Source: an uncultured Bacteroidales bacterium (GTDB lineage Bacteria; Bacteroidota; Bacteroidia; Bacteroidales; WCHB1-69). From it: a stretch of 64,000 nucleotides of DNA. Below, piece by piece: positions 35,308 through 43,194 of this stretch. Where the stretch lies: positions 96,121-160,120 of the forward strand of contig OMYJ01000003.1 of NCBI GenBank assembly GCA_900315245.1, written 5' to 3'. Below the pieces are notes generated by a model that saw only the letters and a list, made by a program, of their open reading frames with translations, was not told the origin of the DNA and did no database searches. Positions within the stretch are counted from its first letter, which is position 1; each line of letters starts with the position of its first letter. Position numbers and translations under genes: made by a program.

Positions 35308-36204
35308 TTAAAACTCGGTGTTTGCCACCAGTTGTTCTATCTCTTGCTGCAACTTTTCAGACACAGGGACCAGCGGCAACCGCAGCGTGTTTTCAATAAC
35401 ATTCTGGGCGGCCATGATAGCCTTTACACCGGCGGGGCTGCCTTCCTTGAAACAGTCTATGGTCAGCGGCACTAATTGCTGGTGGATGAGGCGTGCATCA
35501 ACCATCTGTTGGTCCATAATATGATGCACCATAGCAGCAACTTTTGATGGGAAAGCATTGGCCATCACGGAGATAAGACCGTCAGCGCCGGCAGCCATGA
35601 GCGGCAAAGTCAGCAGGTCATCACCCGAAATCACCAGAAAATTGTCAGGGCGTTTGCATATCAGTTGCAGGATTTGTTTCATAAAGCCGGACGCCTCCTT
35701 AATGCCAACCACATTGGGACATTCCTCTGCAATCTGCAACGTAGTGGTCACCTCCAAATTGCAAGAGGTGCGGCCAGGGACATTATACAAGAACACCGGC
35801 ATATCCGTGGCAGCGGTAAATGCCTTATAATGAGCCACCAATCCGGCTTGCGACGGTTTATTATAATAAGGGGTGACGGTCAAGATGGCATCTACTTCGT
35901 ATTTGGCGAGTCTATCCAATTTCCGGATCATGAACTGCGTGTTCGGGCCGCCAAGCCCCACCATCACGGGAAGACGGTGTGCATTAGCTTCCAAAATGCA
36001 GGAGAGCACCTCATCTTTCTCGTCCGGGGACAGCGTCGGATACTCGCTGGTGGTCCCTAGCGCCAACAGATAATCGACACCTTCCTCCACCACATGGTTG
36101 ACCAAAGCGGAAAGCCGTGGGAAATCAATCTGTCCGTCATGTTTGAAGGGCGTTATCAAAGCAACACCCAAGCCTCTGAATTTCTGCTGTATGTCTTTTC
36201 TCAT
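35308..36204 (-). CDS. dapA: 4-hydroxy-tetrahydrodipicolinate synthase
   Basis: A 298-residue TIM-barrel aldolase that condenses pyruvate with aspartate semialdehyde in lysine/diaminopimelate synthesis. The family signatures are present: the TTSEYPTL loop (here TTSE instead of the usual TTGE), YNKPSQAGLVAHY, the Tyr of FLYNVPGRTSCNL, and the Schiff-base Lys in VVGIKEASG. Length is standard. It overlaps the upstream small gene by 4 bp (ATGA), so the two are translationally coupled. Confidence 0.93.
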   Translation of the reverse strand: MRKDIQQKFRGLGVALITPFKHDGQIDFPRLSALVNHVVEEGVDYLLALGTTSEYPTLSPDEKDEVLSCILEANAHRLPVMVGLGGPNTQFMIRKLDRLAKYEVDAILTVTPYYNKPSQAGLVAHYKAFTAATDMPVFLYNVPGRTSCNLEVTTTLQIAEECPNVVGIKEASGFMKQILQLICKRPDNFLVISGDDLLTLPLMAAGADGLISVMANAFPSKVAAMVHHIMDQQMVDARLIHQQLVPLTIDCFKEGSPAGVKAIMAAQNVIENTLRLPLVPVSEKLQQEIEQLVANTEF

Positions 36205-36731
36205 TTTCCAGCGAGTTTTTGGGTGTACGTATATGCGGAATTCAGAAATTGTGTGTAATTTCCGTTTTCCGTTTGAATGAAAAGGTCGTAAATATCCTTA
36301 TAGTCAGCACAGCTGCCGATGACGAATTTTGAAGAGGCTGTAGAGAGAATGGTTTCAATGGGAGCATGGTAACGATAGTTAAAATCAAGAAGAATGTCAA
36401 AATCACGGTTGATAAAGTCTTGAACCTGAACCACATTGGGTTCACCGCACCAAGTAAGTTGCTTCTGGCAGAAATAGTCTGCAGAGAGTTGTTGCAGACA
36501 ATAGAACGGAACATACTTCTCGTCAATATAGCCGATAAGATGCACGATTTTCCCGCCCTGCTGCAATTGTGAAAAGATCTTGAAGATGGCCTTATAGGAA
36601 TCCTCATCAGTGATTTCGCAAATGATGCCGACCGATGCGGCTTTTTCCAATGCGCACACCACCCTGATCTTATCTGGTTTTTTCGCCGCAATATGCTTAT
36701 GTAAGAAGTATTTCTTTATTTTGTCAAACAT
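36201..36731 (-). CDS. Conserved hypothetical protein (DUF6913-like) coupled to dapA
   Basis: A 176-residue soluble protein; the start at 36731 gives MFDKIKKYFLHKH, and a longer upstream frame runs through the promoter element. Conserved-looking segments are VGIICEITDEDSYKAIFKIF, CGEPNVVQVQDFINRDFDILLDFN and ASSKFVIGSCADYKDIYDLFI. Small proteins of this kind directly before dapA are common in Bacteroidota; I assign the DUF6913-like label from memory of that context. No catalytic motif is seen. Function unknown. Confidence 0.6.
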   Translation of the reverse strand: MFDKIKKYFLHKHIAAKKPDKIRVVCALEKAASVGIICEITDEDSYKAIFKIFSQLQQGGKIVHLIGYIDEKYVPFYCLQQLSADYFCQKQLTWCGEPNVVQVQDFINRDFDILLDFNYRYHAPIETILSTASSKFVIGSCADYKDIYDLFIQTENGNYTQFLNSAYTYTQKLAGK

Positions 36732-36756
36732 AAAAATGGCTTTACTATTGAAATGG

Positions 36757-36764
36757 CAAAAATA
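36757..36764 (-). promoter_or_regulatory. Bacteroidota -7 promoter element, minus strand
   Basis: TATTTTTG on the minus strand, 25 bases before the ATG at 36731; probable promoter of the two-gene dapA operon, divergent from the clpC promoter. Confidence 0.55.
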
Positions 36765-36796
36765 CAAAAAATCCACTTATGTTGGCATAATTTTTG

Positions 36797-36804
36797 TACA
36801 TTTG
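36797..36804 (+). promoter_or_regulatory. Bacteroidota -7 promoter element of clpC
   Basis: TACATTTG, 25 bases before the ATG at 36830. It lies inside the frame of a spurious longer start, which supports 36830. Confidence 0.55.
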
Positions 36805-36829
36805 CCCCCAATTTTTAAAGAACATATTT

Positions 36830-39343
36830 ATGGAAATCAAATATTCCGAAGAAATGAACTACATCTTGGCTGAAGCACACGAGTTAGCCAAGACATATCA
36901 TTCACAACAGATTGGATTAGAACATCTTATGATATGCTTACTCCGTTATCCAGGGGAGAGTGTCACAAAAAAAATATTCAACATCTTTCAGATTGATCTT
37001 GACGGATTGCGCACACGACTGGAACAAATGCTGGAGATGCCTGACAGCCAAGCGGACAATCCCGAGGAAAAAATCCCTATGAGTGTCCAGGCCCAGGGCA
37101 GGCTTCACCTTTCTTTCCTTTTCTCAAAACAATACCGTAGCGAAGCGGTGGAATCTTATCACCTCGTCCTCGCCATCCTGAAACCGGCGCAACTTGACAG
37201 CCAAAACACTATCAAGATGCTGTTGGGACAGGCAGGCATCACCTTTGAGACTTTTGAGGATGAACTCCGCCACGAGCTCCACCTTTCTGAACCCATCGCC
37301 ACTGCGGGCACCCATGACGATGACGACGACGAAAACGAGCGCCGTACCGTCAGAAAAGGGAAAGACGGCGGCAAATCGGCCACCCCGATGCTCGACAGTT
37401 TCGGCAAGGACCTCACCAAGATGGCCGCCGAAGGCAAAATCGACCCTGTGGTGGGCCGCCAGAAAGAGTTGGAACGCATCGCCCAGATTCTCTGCCGCAG
37501 GAAGAAAAACAACCCCGTGCTCATCGGCGAGCCGGGTGTCGGAAAATCCGCTCTCGCAGAAGGCCTTGCCCTGCAAATCTCGTCCGGGCACGTATCGCGC
37601 ACGCTCCTCCACAAGCGCATTGTCAGTCTTGACATGGCCGGCCTCGTGGCGGGCACCAAATACCGCGGCCAGTTCGAGGAGCGCGTGAAAACCATCTTAG
37701 AGGAACTGGAGAAGAACACCGATGTGATTCTCTTCATTGACGAGCTGCACACGATGGTGGGTGCCGGCAACGCCCCCGGCAGCATGGATGCCTCCAACCT
37801 CTTCAAGCCCGCCCTCGCACGCGGAGAGCTGCAATGTATCGGCGCCACCACCCTCGACGAGTATCGAGAGCACATCGAGAAAGACGGTGCCCTTGAGCGC
37901 CGCTTCCAGAAGATCATCCTCGAACCCGCCACCCCGGAAGAGACGTTAGACATCCTCAACAACATCAAGGACAAATACGAAGACCACCATGCGGTGAGAT
38001 ACAATGACGAAGCCATCAAAGCTTGTGTCACTATGTCAAATCGCTATATATCAGATCGTTGCCTCCCCGACAAAGCCATTGACGTGATGGATGAGGCAGG
38101 GGCTCGCCTCCACATCCAGAACATCCATGTGCCGGAAGAGCTCGTGGCCGCCGAGACCGCCATCGCGGAGCAAGAAAAGCTGAAAGAGGAAGCCATCCGG
38201 AACCAGCAGTACAACGAAGCCGCCAAATATCGCGACCAGATCAAAATGCTGGAAGAGCAACGACAGCTAATCCAAAAAACGTGGGAGAACAGCGTGAATG
38301 AAAACCGTCCTGACGTTACGGAAGATACTGTGGCAGAAGTCATTGCCATGATGACAGGCGTTCCCGTGCAGCGCATCGCCAAGAACGAGGGCGAACGTCT
38401 GATGCGGATGGCAACCGAGCTGCAGGGTGTGGTCATCGGGCAGGATGAATCGGTGGTGAAGGTTGCAAAGGCTATCCGCCGCAACCGCGCCGGCCTGAAA
38501 GACCCCAACAAGCCCATCGGAACCTTCATCTTCCTCGGGCCCACGGGTGTCGGCAAAACCTACTTGGCGAAAGTATTGGCCGAGTATCTGTTTGATTCCC
38601 AGGATTCCATCATCCGCATCGACATGAGCGAATATATGGAGAAGCACACGGTTTCCCGTCTCATCGGTGCACCTCCGGGCTACGTCGGCTACGAAGAGGG
38701 CGGTCAGCTCACCGAGAAGGTGCGCCGCAAGCCCTACTCCATCGTGTTGCTTGACGAAATCGAGAAAGCGCATCACGATGTCTATAATGTTCTGCTGCAA
38801 GTGTTTGACGAAGGGCAGCTCACCGATGGCATGGGTCGGAAGGTCGATTTCAAGAACACCATCATCATTATGACCTCCAACGTGGGAACTCGCGAGCTCA
38901 AGGACTTCGGCACCGGCATGGGATTCAGCACTGACGCCACCAAGGCGGCGGAGCAAAAAGTGGCGCAGGGTATCCTCGAAAAGGCGCTCAAAGCCACCTT
39001 CGCCCCAGAATTCCTCAACCGTGTGGATGATGTCATCTACTTCAACAGCCTTGACAAAGAGGACATTGGCAAGATCATTGACATCGAACTCAAGAAGGTG
39101 CTGCAGCGCGTGAAAGACCTCAACGTGGAGATTAGCGTCACCGAGAAGGCGAAGAACTTCCTGGTCGATAACGGCTGGGACGCCAACTACGGCGCACGCC
39201 CGCTCAAGCGCACCATCCAGAAATACGTCGAAGACGTCCTCGCCGAGGAGATCCTCAACATGACGCTCACTTCCGGCGACTCCGTCCAACTCGACTATGA
39301 CGATCTGAAAGAGGAAATGCTCGTTGAACATATTAATTCATAA
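36830..39343 (+). CDS. clpC: AAA+ unfoldase ClpC (Clp ATPase subunit)
   Basis: An 837-residue cytosolic Hsp100 ATPase that feeds proteins to ClpP. Domain order: Clp N-terminal repeats (residues 1-145), a linker rich in Asp/Glu (DDDDDENERR), first AAA+ module with Walker A GEPGVGKSA and Walker B VILFIDELH, a middle region with a UVR-like stretch (AIRNQQYNEAAKYRDQIKML), second AAA+ module with GPTGVGKTY and SIVLLDEIEKAHHDV, and the C-terminal D2-small domain. The UVR-like motif and short middle domain point to ClpC rather than ClpB. No ctsR or mcsAB is near. Confidence 0.9.
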   Translation: MEIKYSEEMNYILAEAHELAKTYHSQQIGLEHLMICLLRYPGESVTKKIFNIFQIDLDGLRTRLEQMLEMPDSQADNPEEKIPMSVQAQGRLHLSFLFSKQYRSEAVESYHLVLAILKPAQLDSQNTIKMLLGQAGITFETFEDELRHELHLSEPIATAGTHDDDDDENERRTVRKGKDGGKSATPMLDSFGKDLTKMAAEGKIDPVVGRQKELERIAQILCRRKKNNPVLIGEPGVGKSALAEGLALQISSGHVSRTLLHKRIVSLDMAGLVAGTKYRGQFEERVKTILEELEKNTDVILFIDELHTMVGAGNAPGSMDASNLFKPALARGELQCIGATTLDEYREHIEKDGALERRFQKIILEPATPEETLDILNNIKDKYEDHHAVRYNDEAIKACVTMSNRYISDRCLPDKAIDVMDEAGARLHIQNIHVPEELVAAETAIAEQEKLKEEAIRNQQYNEAAKYRDQIKMLEEQRQLIQKTWENSVNENRPDVTEDTVAEVIAMMTGVPVQRIAKNEGERLMRMATELQGVVIGQDESVVKVAKAIRRNRAGLKDPNKPIGTFIFLGPTGVGKTYLAKVLAEYLFDSQDSIIRIDMSEYMEKHTVSRLIGAPPGYVGYEEGGQLTEKVRRKPYSIVLLDEIEKAHHDVYNVLLQVFDEGQLTDGMGRKVDFKNTIIIMTSNVGTRELKDFGTGMGFSTDATKAAEQKVAQGILEKALKATFAPEFLNRVDDVIYFNSLDKEDIGKIIDIELKKVLQRVKDLNVEISVTEKAKNFLVDNGWDANYGARPLKRTIQKYVEDVLAEEILNMTLTSGDSVQLDYDDLKEEMLVEHINS

Positions 39344-39366
39344 TTCATAATGCATAATGCATAATT
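39333..39366. repeat. Low-complexity tandem repeat (TTCATAA/TGCATAA)
   Basis: Four AATTCATAAT/AATGCATAAT units start inside the clpC stop region and run toward kdsC. Confidence 0.65.
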
Positions 39367-39387
39367 TCACAGCCAAAGAGGGAAACA

Positions 39388-39909
39388 ATGAAGAACTATA
39401 AAGAGAAACTGAACAAAATACGCGCCTTCATCCTGGACTTTGACGGGGTGCTGTCGAACGGGATGGTTTATGTGACGGCCGATGGCGAGCAGGTGCGCGC
39501 CACGAATGTCAAAGACGGCTATGCGCTGCATTACGCCCTCAAGAAAGGGTACAAAGTGGTTGTCATTTCCGGCGGCTATGCCGAATCCATGAAGCTGCGA
39601 TTCAGAGATTTCCACGGCATGGAGTTTTTCCTGCATGTCAGCGACAAGATCAAAGTCTTCAACGAGTACCTGGCCAACAACGACCTCAAGCCCGAGGAGG
39701 TGCTGGTGATGGGCGATGACATTCCCGACTACCCGATGATGAAGCTGGCCGGTGTGAAATGCTGTCCGGCAAACGCTGCCATCGAAATACAGGAGCTGGC
39801 CGACTACATCTCCATCCGCAACGGCGGCGACGGCGCAGTCCGCGACGTCATCGAACAAACGATGCGCCTGCAAGGCACCTGGTTCAACGAAGACGCACAT
39901 ATCTGGTAA
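39388..39909 (+). CDS. kdsC: KdsC-like HAD phosphatase (KDO 8-phosphate phosphatase)
   Basis: A 173-residue HAD-superfamily C0 phosphatase. It has the nucleophile motif FILDFDGVLSNG (Asp nucleophile and general acid), VVVISGGYAES (motif II), SDKIKVFNEYL with Lys, and GDDIPDYPMM (motif III/IV). The C-terminal tail GGDGAVRDVIEQTM is the one that closes the active site in KdsC tetramers. It releases phosphate from KDO-8-P in lipopolysaccharide core synthesis. A clear GAGGGAAAC ribosome-binding site precedes the ATG. The next gene starts 3 bp after its stop. Confidence 0.88.
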   Translation: MKNYKEKLNKIRAFILDFDGVLSNGMVYVTADGEQVRATNVKDGYALHYALKKGYKVVVISGGYAESMKLRFRDFHGMEFFLHVSDKIKVFNEYLANNDLKPEEVLVMGDDIPDYPMMKLAGVKCCPANAAIEIQELADYISIRNGGDGAVRDVIEQTMRLQGTWFNEDAHIW

Positions 39910-39911
39910 TA

Positions 39912-40796
39912 ATGTTATACACCATCATCTTCAGCATCATCGGTCTCGCCATGGGCGGGCTGGGCGGAGCTTTCGGAGGATTCCTGATCGGCTCCCTGTT
40001 CGACAGCATCCGCAACCGGCGCAGAGCGCAAAGAGCGCAAGATGAGTTCAACGAGAGCCGTCAGCAGTATTACAACAATCCAGAACAATTTGAAGAGCAG
40101 CTACTTACACTTATCGGATATGTAGCCAAGGCCGACAACAACCGCCTGCTCCAATCCGAACTAAACTATTGCAAGCAATATTTCCAGAGAACGTTCCCGC
40201 ACAGCGACATCTCGCAACTGATGCTCAAGTTCCGCGACATCCTGAATGCCGACGACACCGACAGTGCGTGCCAGAGTGCCTGCGAAAAAATCCGCCAGTA
40301 TGCTACCATCCATGAGAAAATGGCTATCCTGCAGTGTCTCTTCGGTTTCGCCACCGCCGACGGGAACGCCCATCAACAGGAGCTGGAAGCCATCCGCAGG
40401 ATTTCCGGCTGGTGCGGTGTGGACAATGTCACCTACGAAGCCCTCAAGATGATGTATGTCAGCTTCTCCGCAGGGAGCAGCTATGGCGGAGGATACTCCG
40501 GAGGCTATGGTGGCGGGTATTCGGACGGTTACGGAGGAGGTTACTACGACCAGTCCGGAGGCAGCACCTACACCCCGCGTTCCGGCCCGAGCTTAGACGA
40601 CTGCTACAAGATTTTGGAAGTCTCCCCTGACGCCACCGACGAAGAGGTGAAGAAGGCCTACCGTGTGGCGGCCATGAAGCACCATCCCGACAAGGTGAGC
40701 CACCTCGGCGAGGATGTCCGCAAGAAAGCGGAGGAAAAATTCGCCAAGGTCAACGAAGCGTATGACAAAATCAAGGCCGCACGAGGAATGAAGTAA
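39912..40796 (+). CDS. DjlA-like co-chaperone: membrane segment, TerB domain, Gly/Tyr linker, C-terminal J domain
   Basis: A 294-residue protein with the layout of DjlA. It has an N-terminal glycine-rich membrane segment (IIFSIIGLAMGGLGGAFGGFLIG), a TerB-like helical domain (residues about 50-175; LIGYVAKADNNRLLQSEL, LFGFATADGNAHQQEL), a low-complexity linker of GGGYSGGYGGGYSDGYGGGYY type (about 187-215), and a J domain at the C-terminus (DDCYKILEVSPDATDEEVKK; the HPD motif in KHHPDKVSHLG). It should stimulate DnaK at the membrane. The gene lies 3 bp after kdsC and its stop codon overlaps the repeat before the response regulator. Confidence 0.85.
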   Translation: MLYTIIFSIIGLAMGGLGGAFGGFLIGSLFDSIRNRRRAQRAQDEFNESRQQYYNNPEQFEEQLLTLIGYVAKADNNRLLQSELNYCKQYFQRTFPHSDISQLMLKFRDILNADDTDSACQSACEKIRQYATIHEKMAILQCLFGFATADGNAHQQELEAIRRISGWCGVDNVTYEALKMMYVSFSAGSSYGGGYSGGYGGGYSDGYGGGYYDQSGGSTYTPRSGPSLDDCYKILEVSPDATDEEVKKAYRVAAMKHHPDKVSHLGEDVRKKAEEKFAKVNEAYDKIKAARGMK

Positions 40797-40797
40797 T

Positions 40798-40828
40798 GCA
40801 GAATTCAGAATGCATAATGCATAATTAT
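40798..40828. repeat. Low-complexity tandem repeat (AATGCATAAT)
   Basis: Repeated AATTCAGAATGCATAATGCATAATT units fill the gap between the J-domain gene and the response regulator. The same unit occurs at 39333-39366. Confidence 0.65.
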
Positions 40829-42163
40829 ATGAAAAGGGACAATATCCTTATCGTTGATGACAACGCGGGCATCCGAACCACGTTGCAGATTCTGCTGGAC
40901 GGGAAATGCGCGGCCGTGGAGACTATTGCTTCCCCGAAAGTGCTCGTCAGCACGGTGCAGCGTTTCCGCCCCGATGTGATCCTGCTCGACATGAACTTCG
41001 AGTCCGACATCAACACCGGCAACGAAGGATTGTACTGGCTCGCCGAGCTGAAGCGGCAATTCCCTGACATTGTGGTGATTCTGATGACTGCCTACGCTGA
41101 CATCGCCCTTGCAGTGGAAGGCATGAAGCGCGGGGCCTTCGATTTCATCGTGAAACCCTGGGACAACGACAAGCTGATGGAGACTCTTGAAGCCGCCAGC
41201 CAACAACGCAAAGGCAAGGTTCCTTCCCAGCAGTCCGACACCGCGATGCCCATGCTGTGGGGAAATTCCCCGAAAATGACCGATCTTCGCCGCATGACGG
41301 AAAAAATCGCCCCTACAGAGGCCACCGTTCTCATCACCGGCGAAAACGGCACTGGAAAAGACATGTTAGCGAACGAAATACACCGACTATCCGCACGCGT
41401 TGGAAAACCCATGGTGAGTGTCGATATCGGTTCCTTATCGGAGACCCTTTTCGAAAGCGAGCTATTCGGACATGTCAAAGGGGCTTTCACCGACGCCCGC
41501 ACTGACCATACGGGCAAATTTGAGCTGGCCAATGGCACCACCCTCTTCTTGGATGAAATCGGTAACATCCCGTTGAACCTGCAAGCCAAGCTGTTACGTG
41601 TCTTGCAGAACCGTTGTGTCACCAAAGTCGGCGACACCAAGTCCGTGCCCATTGACATCCGGCTCATCTGCGCCACGAACCGCGACCTGCCCGCCATGGT
41701 GCGCGAAGGCCGTTTCCGCGAAGACCTCTACTACCGCATCAACACCGTGACCCTCCAACTGCCGCCGCTACGTGAGCGAACTGACGAAATTGCCGCATTA
41801 GCCAACTCATTCACAATTCGTTACGCCAAGAAATACCGCCGCAATGTAACCGGCATCTCCGATGAGGCGATTGCGCTGTTGAGTCACTGCCGCTGGCCGG
41901 GCAACGTGCGCGAATTGCAAAACTGCATTGAAAAGGCCGTCATCTTGGCGGACAACTCCATTCTTCAACCCGAAGACCTGCAAATTGATAAATCCGCACT
42001 AAACACCGGCACCTCGTCTGTTGCGGAAACATTAGAAGATGCCGAAGAGCAGGTCATCCGCAACACCGTGAAAAAGTACAACGGCAACCTCTCTTTGGTA
42101 GCCAAAGCATTGAACATCAGCCGTCCCACATTATACAACCGGTTGAAAAAATACGGAATATGA
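40829..42163 (+). CDS. NtrC-family sigma-54-dependent response regulator
   Basis: A 444-residue transcription activator. Residues 1-125 are the receiver domain (acidic pocket IVDDN, phospho-acceptor D54 in LLDMNFES, Lys in FIVKPWDND). Residues 145-375 are the AAA+ sigma-54 activation domain, with Walker A GENGTGKD (K177), Walker B LFLDEIG and a sigma-54 contact loop reading GAFTDA (218-223) where the classic sequence is GAFTGA. The end is a Fis-type helix-turn-helix (LSLVAKALNISRPTLYNRLKKYG). The histidine kinase gene overlaps it by 4 bp. It probably binds the TGTAA-N7-TTACA pairs found upstream of tolC and two permease genes. Start chosen at the ATG before MKRDNILIVDD. Confidence 0.9.
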   Translation: MKRDNILIVDDNAGIRTTLQILLDGKCAAVETIASPKVLVSTVQRFRPDVILLDMNFESDINTGNEGLYWLAELKRQFPDIVVILMTAYADIALAVEGMKRGAFDFIVKPWDNDKLMETLEAASQQRKGKVPSQQSDTAMPMLWGNSPKMTDLRRMTEKIAPTEATVLITGENGTGKDMLANEIHRLSARVGKPMVSVDIGSLSETLFESELFGHVKGAFTDARTDHTGKFELANGTTLFLDEIGNIPLNLQAKLLRVLQNRCVTKVGDTKSVPIDIRLICATNRDLPAMVREGRFREDLYYRINTVTLQLPPLRERTDEIAALANSFTIRYAKKYRRNVTGISDEAIALLSHCRWPGNVRELQNCIEKAVILADNSILQPEDLQIDKSALNTGTSSVAETLEDAEEQVIRNTVKKYNGNLSLVAKALNISRPTLYNRLKKYGI

Positions 42164-43017
42164 GTACATGGCTATGGATAGTCCTCTTGTTGGTAACCTC
42201 ACTGGTCGCCATTGTCGCGACCGCATGGTGGGTCAACAAGCGCAACCGTGAAAAGGTGGCCTACATGATGGACGCTCTGGAAGACGGCGAGTCCAACTTC
42301 CGTTTCCGGAACGACTCCGCCATGAACCGCGAACTCAACCGGATTCGTGACATCATGGAACGCCAAAGCCGTAAGAACGAGGAAGTTTCATGGAAAAAAC
42401 TGTTCCGGGTCATCACGCACGAAATCATGAACACCGTCACCCCGATTGCCGCCCTCAGCGATGCCCTCTCCAAAGACGATCAGCTGGACGTGAAAGCCGG
42501 CCTCACAACGATTTCCTCCTCATCCAAAGAGTTGATCCGATTCGTGGAATCGTACCGCAACTTCACCAAAGCGGTACCGCCGGTCTTCAAAGCCGTGATG
42601 GTCGATAATCTGGTAGAGAATGCCATCCGGCTGAACAAATCCCGGACACAGGAAAAAGGGGTAACGCTGACTTATCAGGCCAAAACACCAGACCTATTGC
42701 TATACGTCGATGAAGGGCAGATTATGCATATCTTCAACAACCTGATAAAGAATGCGATAGAAGCAGGGGCCACGGCCATTACCATTTCCGCATACATGGA
42801 CAAAGAGGATCGGACCGTCATCAGTGTCAGCAACAACGGACAAGCAATTCCGTTGCACAAGACGGAGGAGATTTTCGTGCCGTTTTTCACCACAAAGCCG
42901 CAGGGAACGGGAGTTGGACTGAGCTTGTCACGCCGCATCATGTCCGCCCATCACGGTACCCTCACACTCGTCCAAAGCGACGCCACCCAGACGATTTTCG
43001 CAATGGTGTTCGCTTGA
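42160..43017 (+). CDS. Short sensor histidine kinase paired with the NtrC-like regulator
   Basis: A 285-residue kinase. It has a single N-terminal membrane segment (LWIVLLLVTSLVAIVATAWWV) and no periplasmic sensor domain. A short linker leads to the dimerisation helix with phospho-acceptor His87 in VITHEIMNTVTPI, then an ATPase domain with the N box HIFNNLIKNAIEAG, FVPFFTTKPQGTGVGLSLS and the G2-like end. The signal must be sensed in or near the membrane or through partners. It overlaps the regulator gene by 4 bp and ends 3 bp before the first regulator palindrome of the tolC control region. Confidence 0.88.
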   Translation: MSTWLWIVLLLVTSLVAIVATAWWVNKRNREKVAYMMDALEDGESNFRFRNDSAMNRELNRIRDIMERQSRKNEEVSWKKLFRVITHEIMNTVTPIAALSDALSKDDQLDVKAGLTTISSSSKELIRFVESYRNFTKAVPPVFKAVMVDNLVENAIRLNKSRTQEKGVTLTYQAKTPDLLLYVDEGQIMHIFNNLIKNAIEAGATAITISAYMDKEDRTVISVSNNGQAIPLHKTEEIFVPFFTTKPQGTGVGLSLSRRIMSAHHGTLTLVQSDATQTIFAMVFA

Positions 43018-43019
43018 TT

Positions 43020-43069
43020 TGTAAAATCCACTTACACCTGCTGTAAGATTTTCTTACACTATTTGTAAA
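43020..43069 (+). promoter_or_regulatory. Tandem TGTAA-N7-TTACA sites upstream of tolC (putative enhancer)
   Basis: Two 17-bp palindromes at 43020-43036 and 43042-43058, 22 bp apart start to start, are followed by a further half site TGTAA at 43064. Between them lies CCTGC, the same spacer as at 47697-47701. The centres would lie about 110 and 88 bp before the expected transcription start, where NtrC-type activators bind. The same pair occurs before permease 1 and permease 3. Confidence 0.75.
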
Positions 43070-43110
43070 CCGTTATGTGCTGACTGTCTAACAACCAGCG
43101 CATTACGGTT

Positions 43111-43127
43111 TTGGCATCCTTTTGGCA
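43111..43127 (+). promoter_or_regulatory. Putative sigma-54 promoter (-24/-12) of tolC
   Basis: TTGGCATCCTTTTGGCA has GG at 43113-43114 and GC at 43125-43126, separated by exactly 10 bases as required for -24/-12 promoters. It starts 53 bp after the second palindrome. Transcription would begin near 43138, just before the 28-bp hairpin. Confidence 0.65.
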
Positions 43128-43144
43128 TCGTTTTTTTGTGAACC

Positions 43145-43172
43145 GTAGAGACGTTGCGCGCAACGTCTCTAC
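43145..43172. repeat. Perfect 28-bp GTAGAGACG palindrome in the tolC leader
   Basis: A perfect inverted repeat with outer arms GTAGAGACG/CGTCTCTAC and centre TTGCGCGCAA. In RNA it would form a stem of up to 12 bp whose 3' edge is 22 bases from the tolC ATG, so it may affect translation or decay of the mRNA. Confidence 0.8.
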
Positions 43173-43194
43173 AACGGAAAAAAAAGGTAAAAAC

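Noticed and set aside
36785-36829. Longer ClpC start at 36794
   Set aside because: The extra codons contain the promoter box TACATTTG; ClpC proteins normally begin close to the KYSEEM segment encoded right after 36830.
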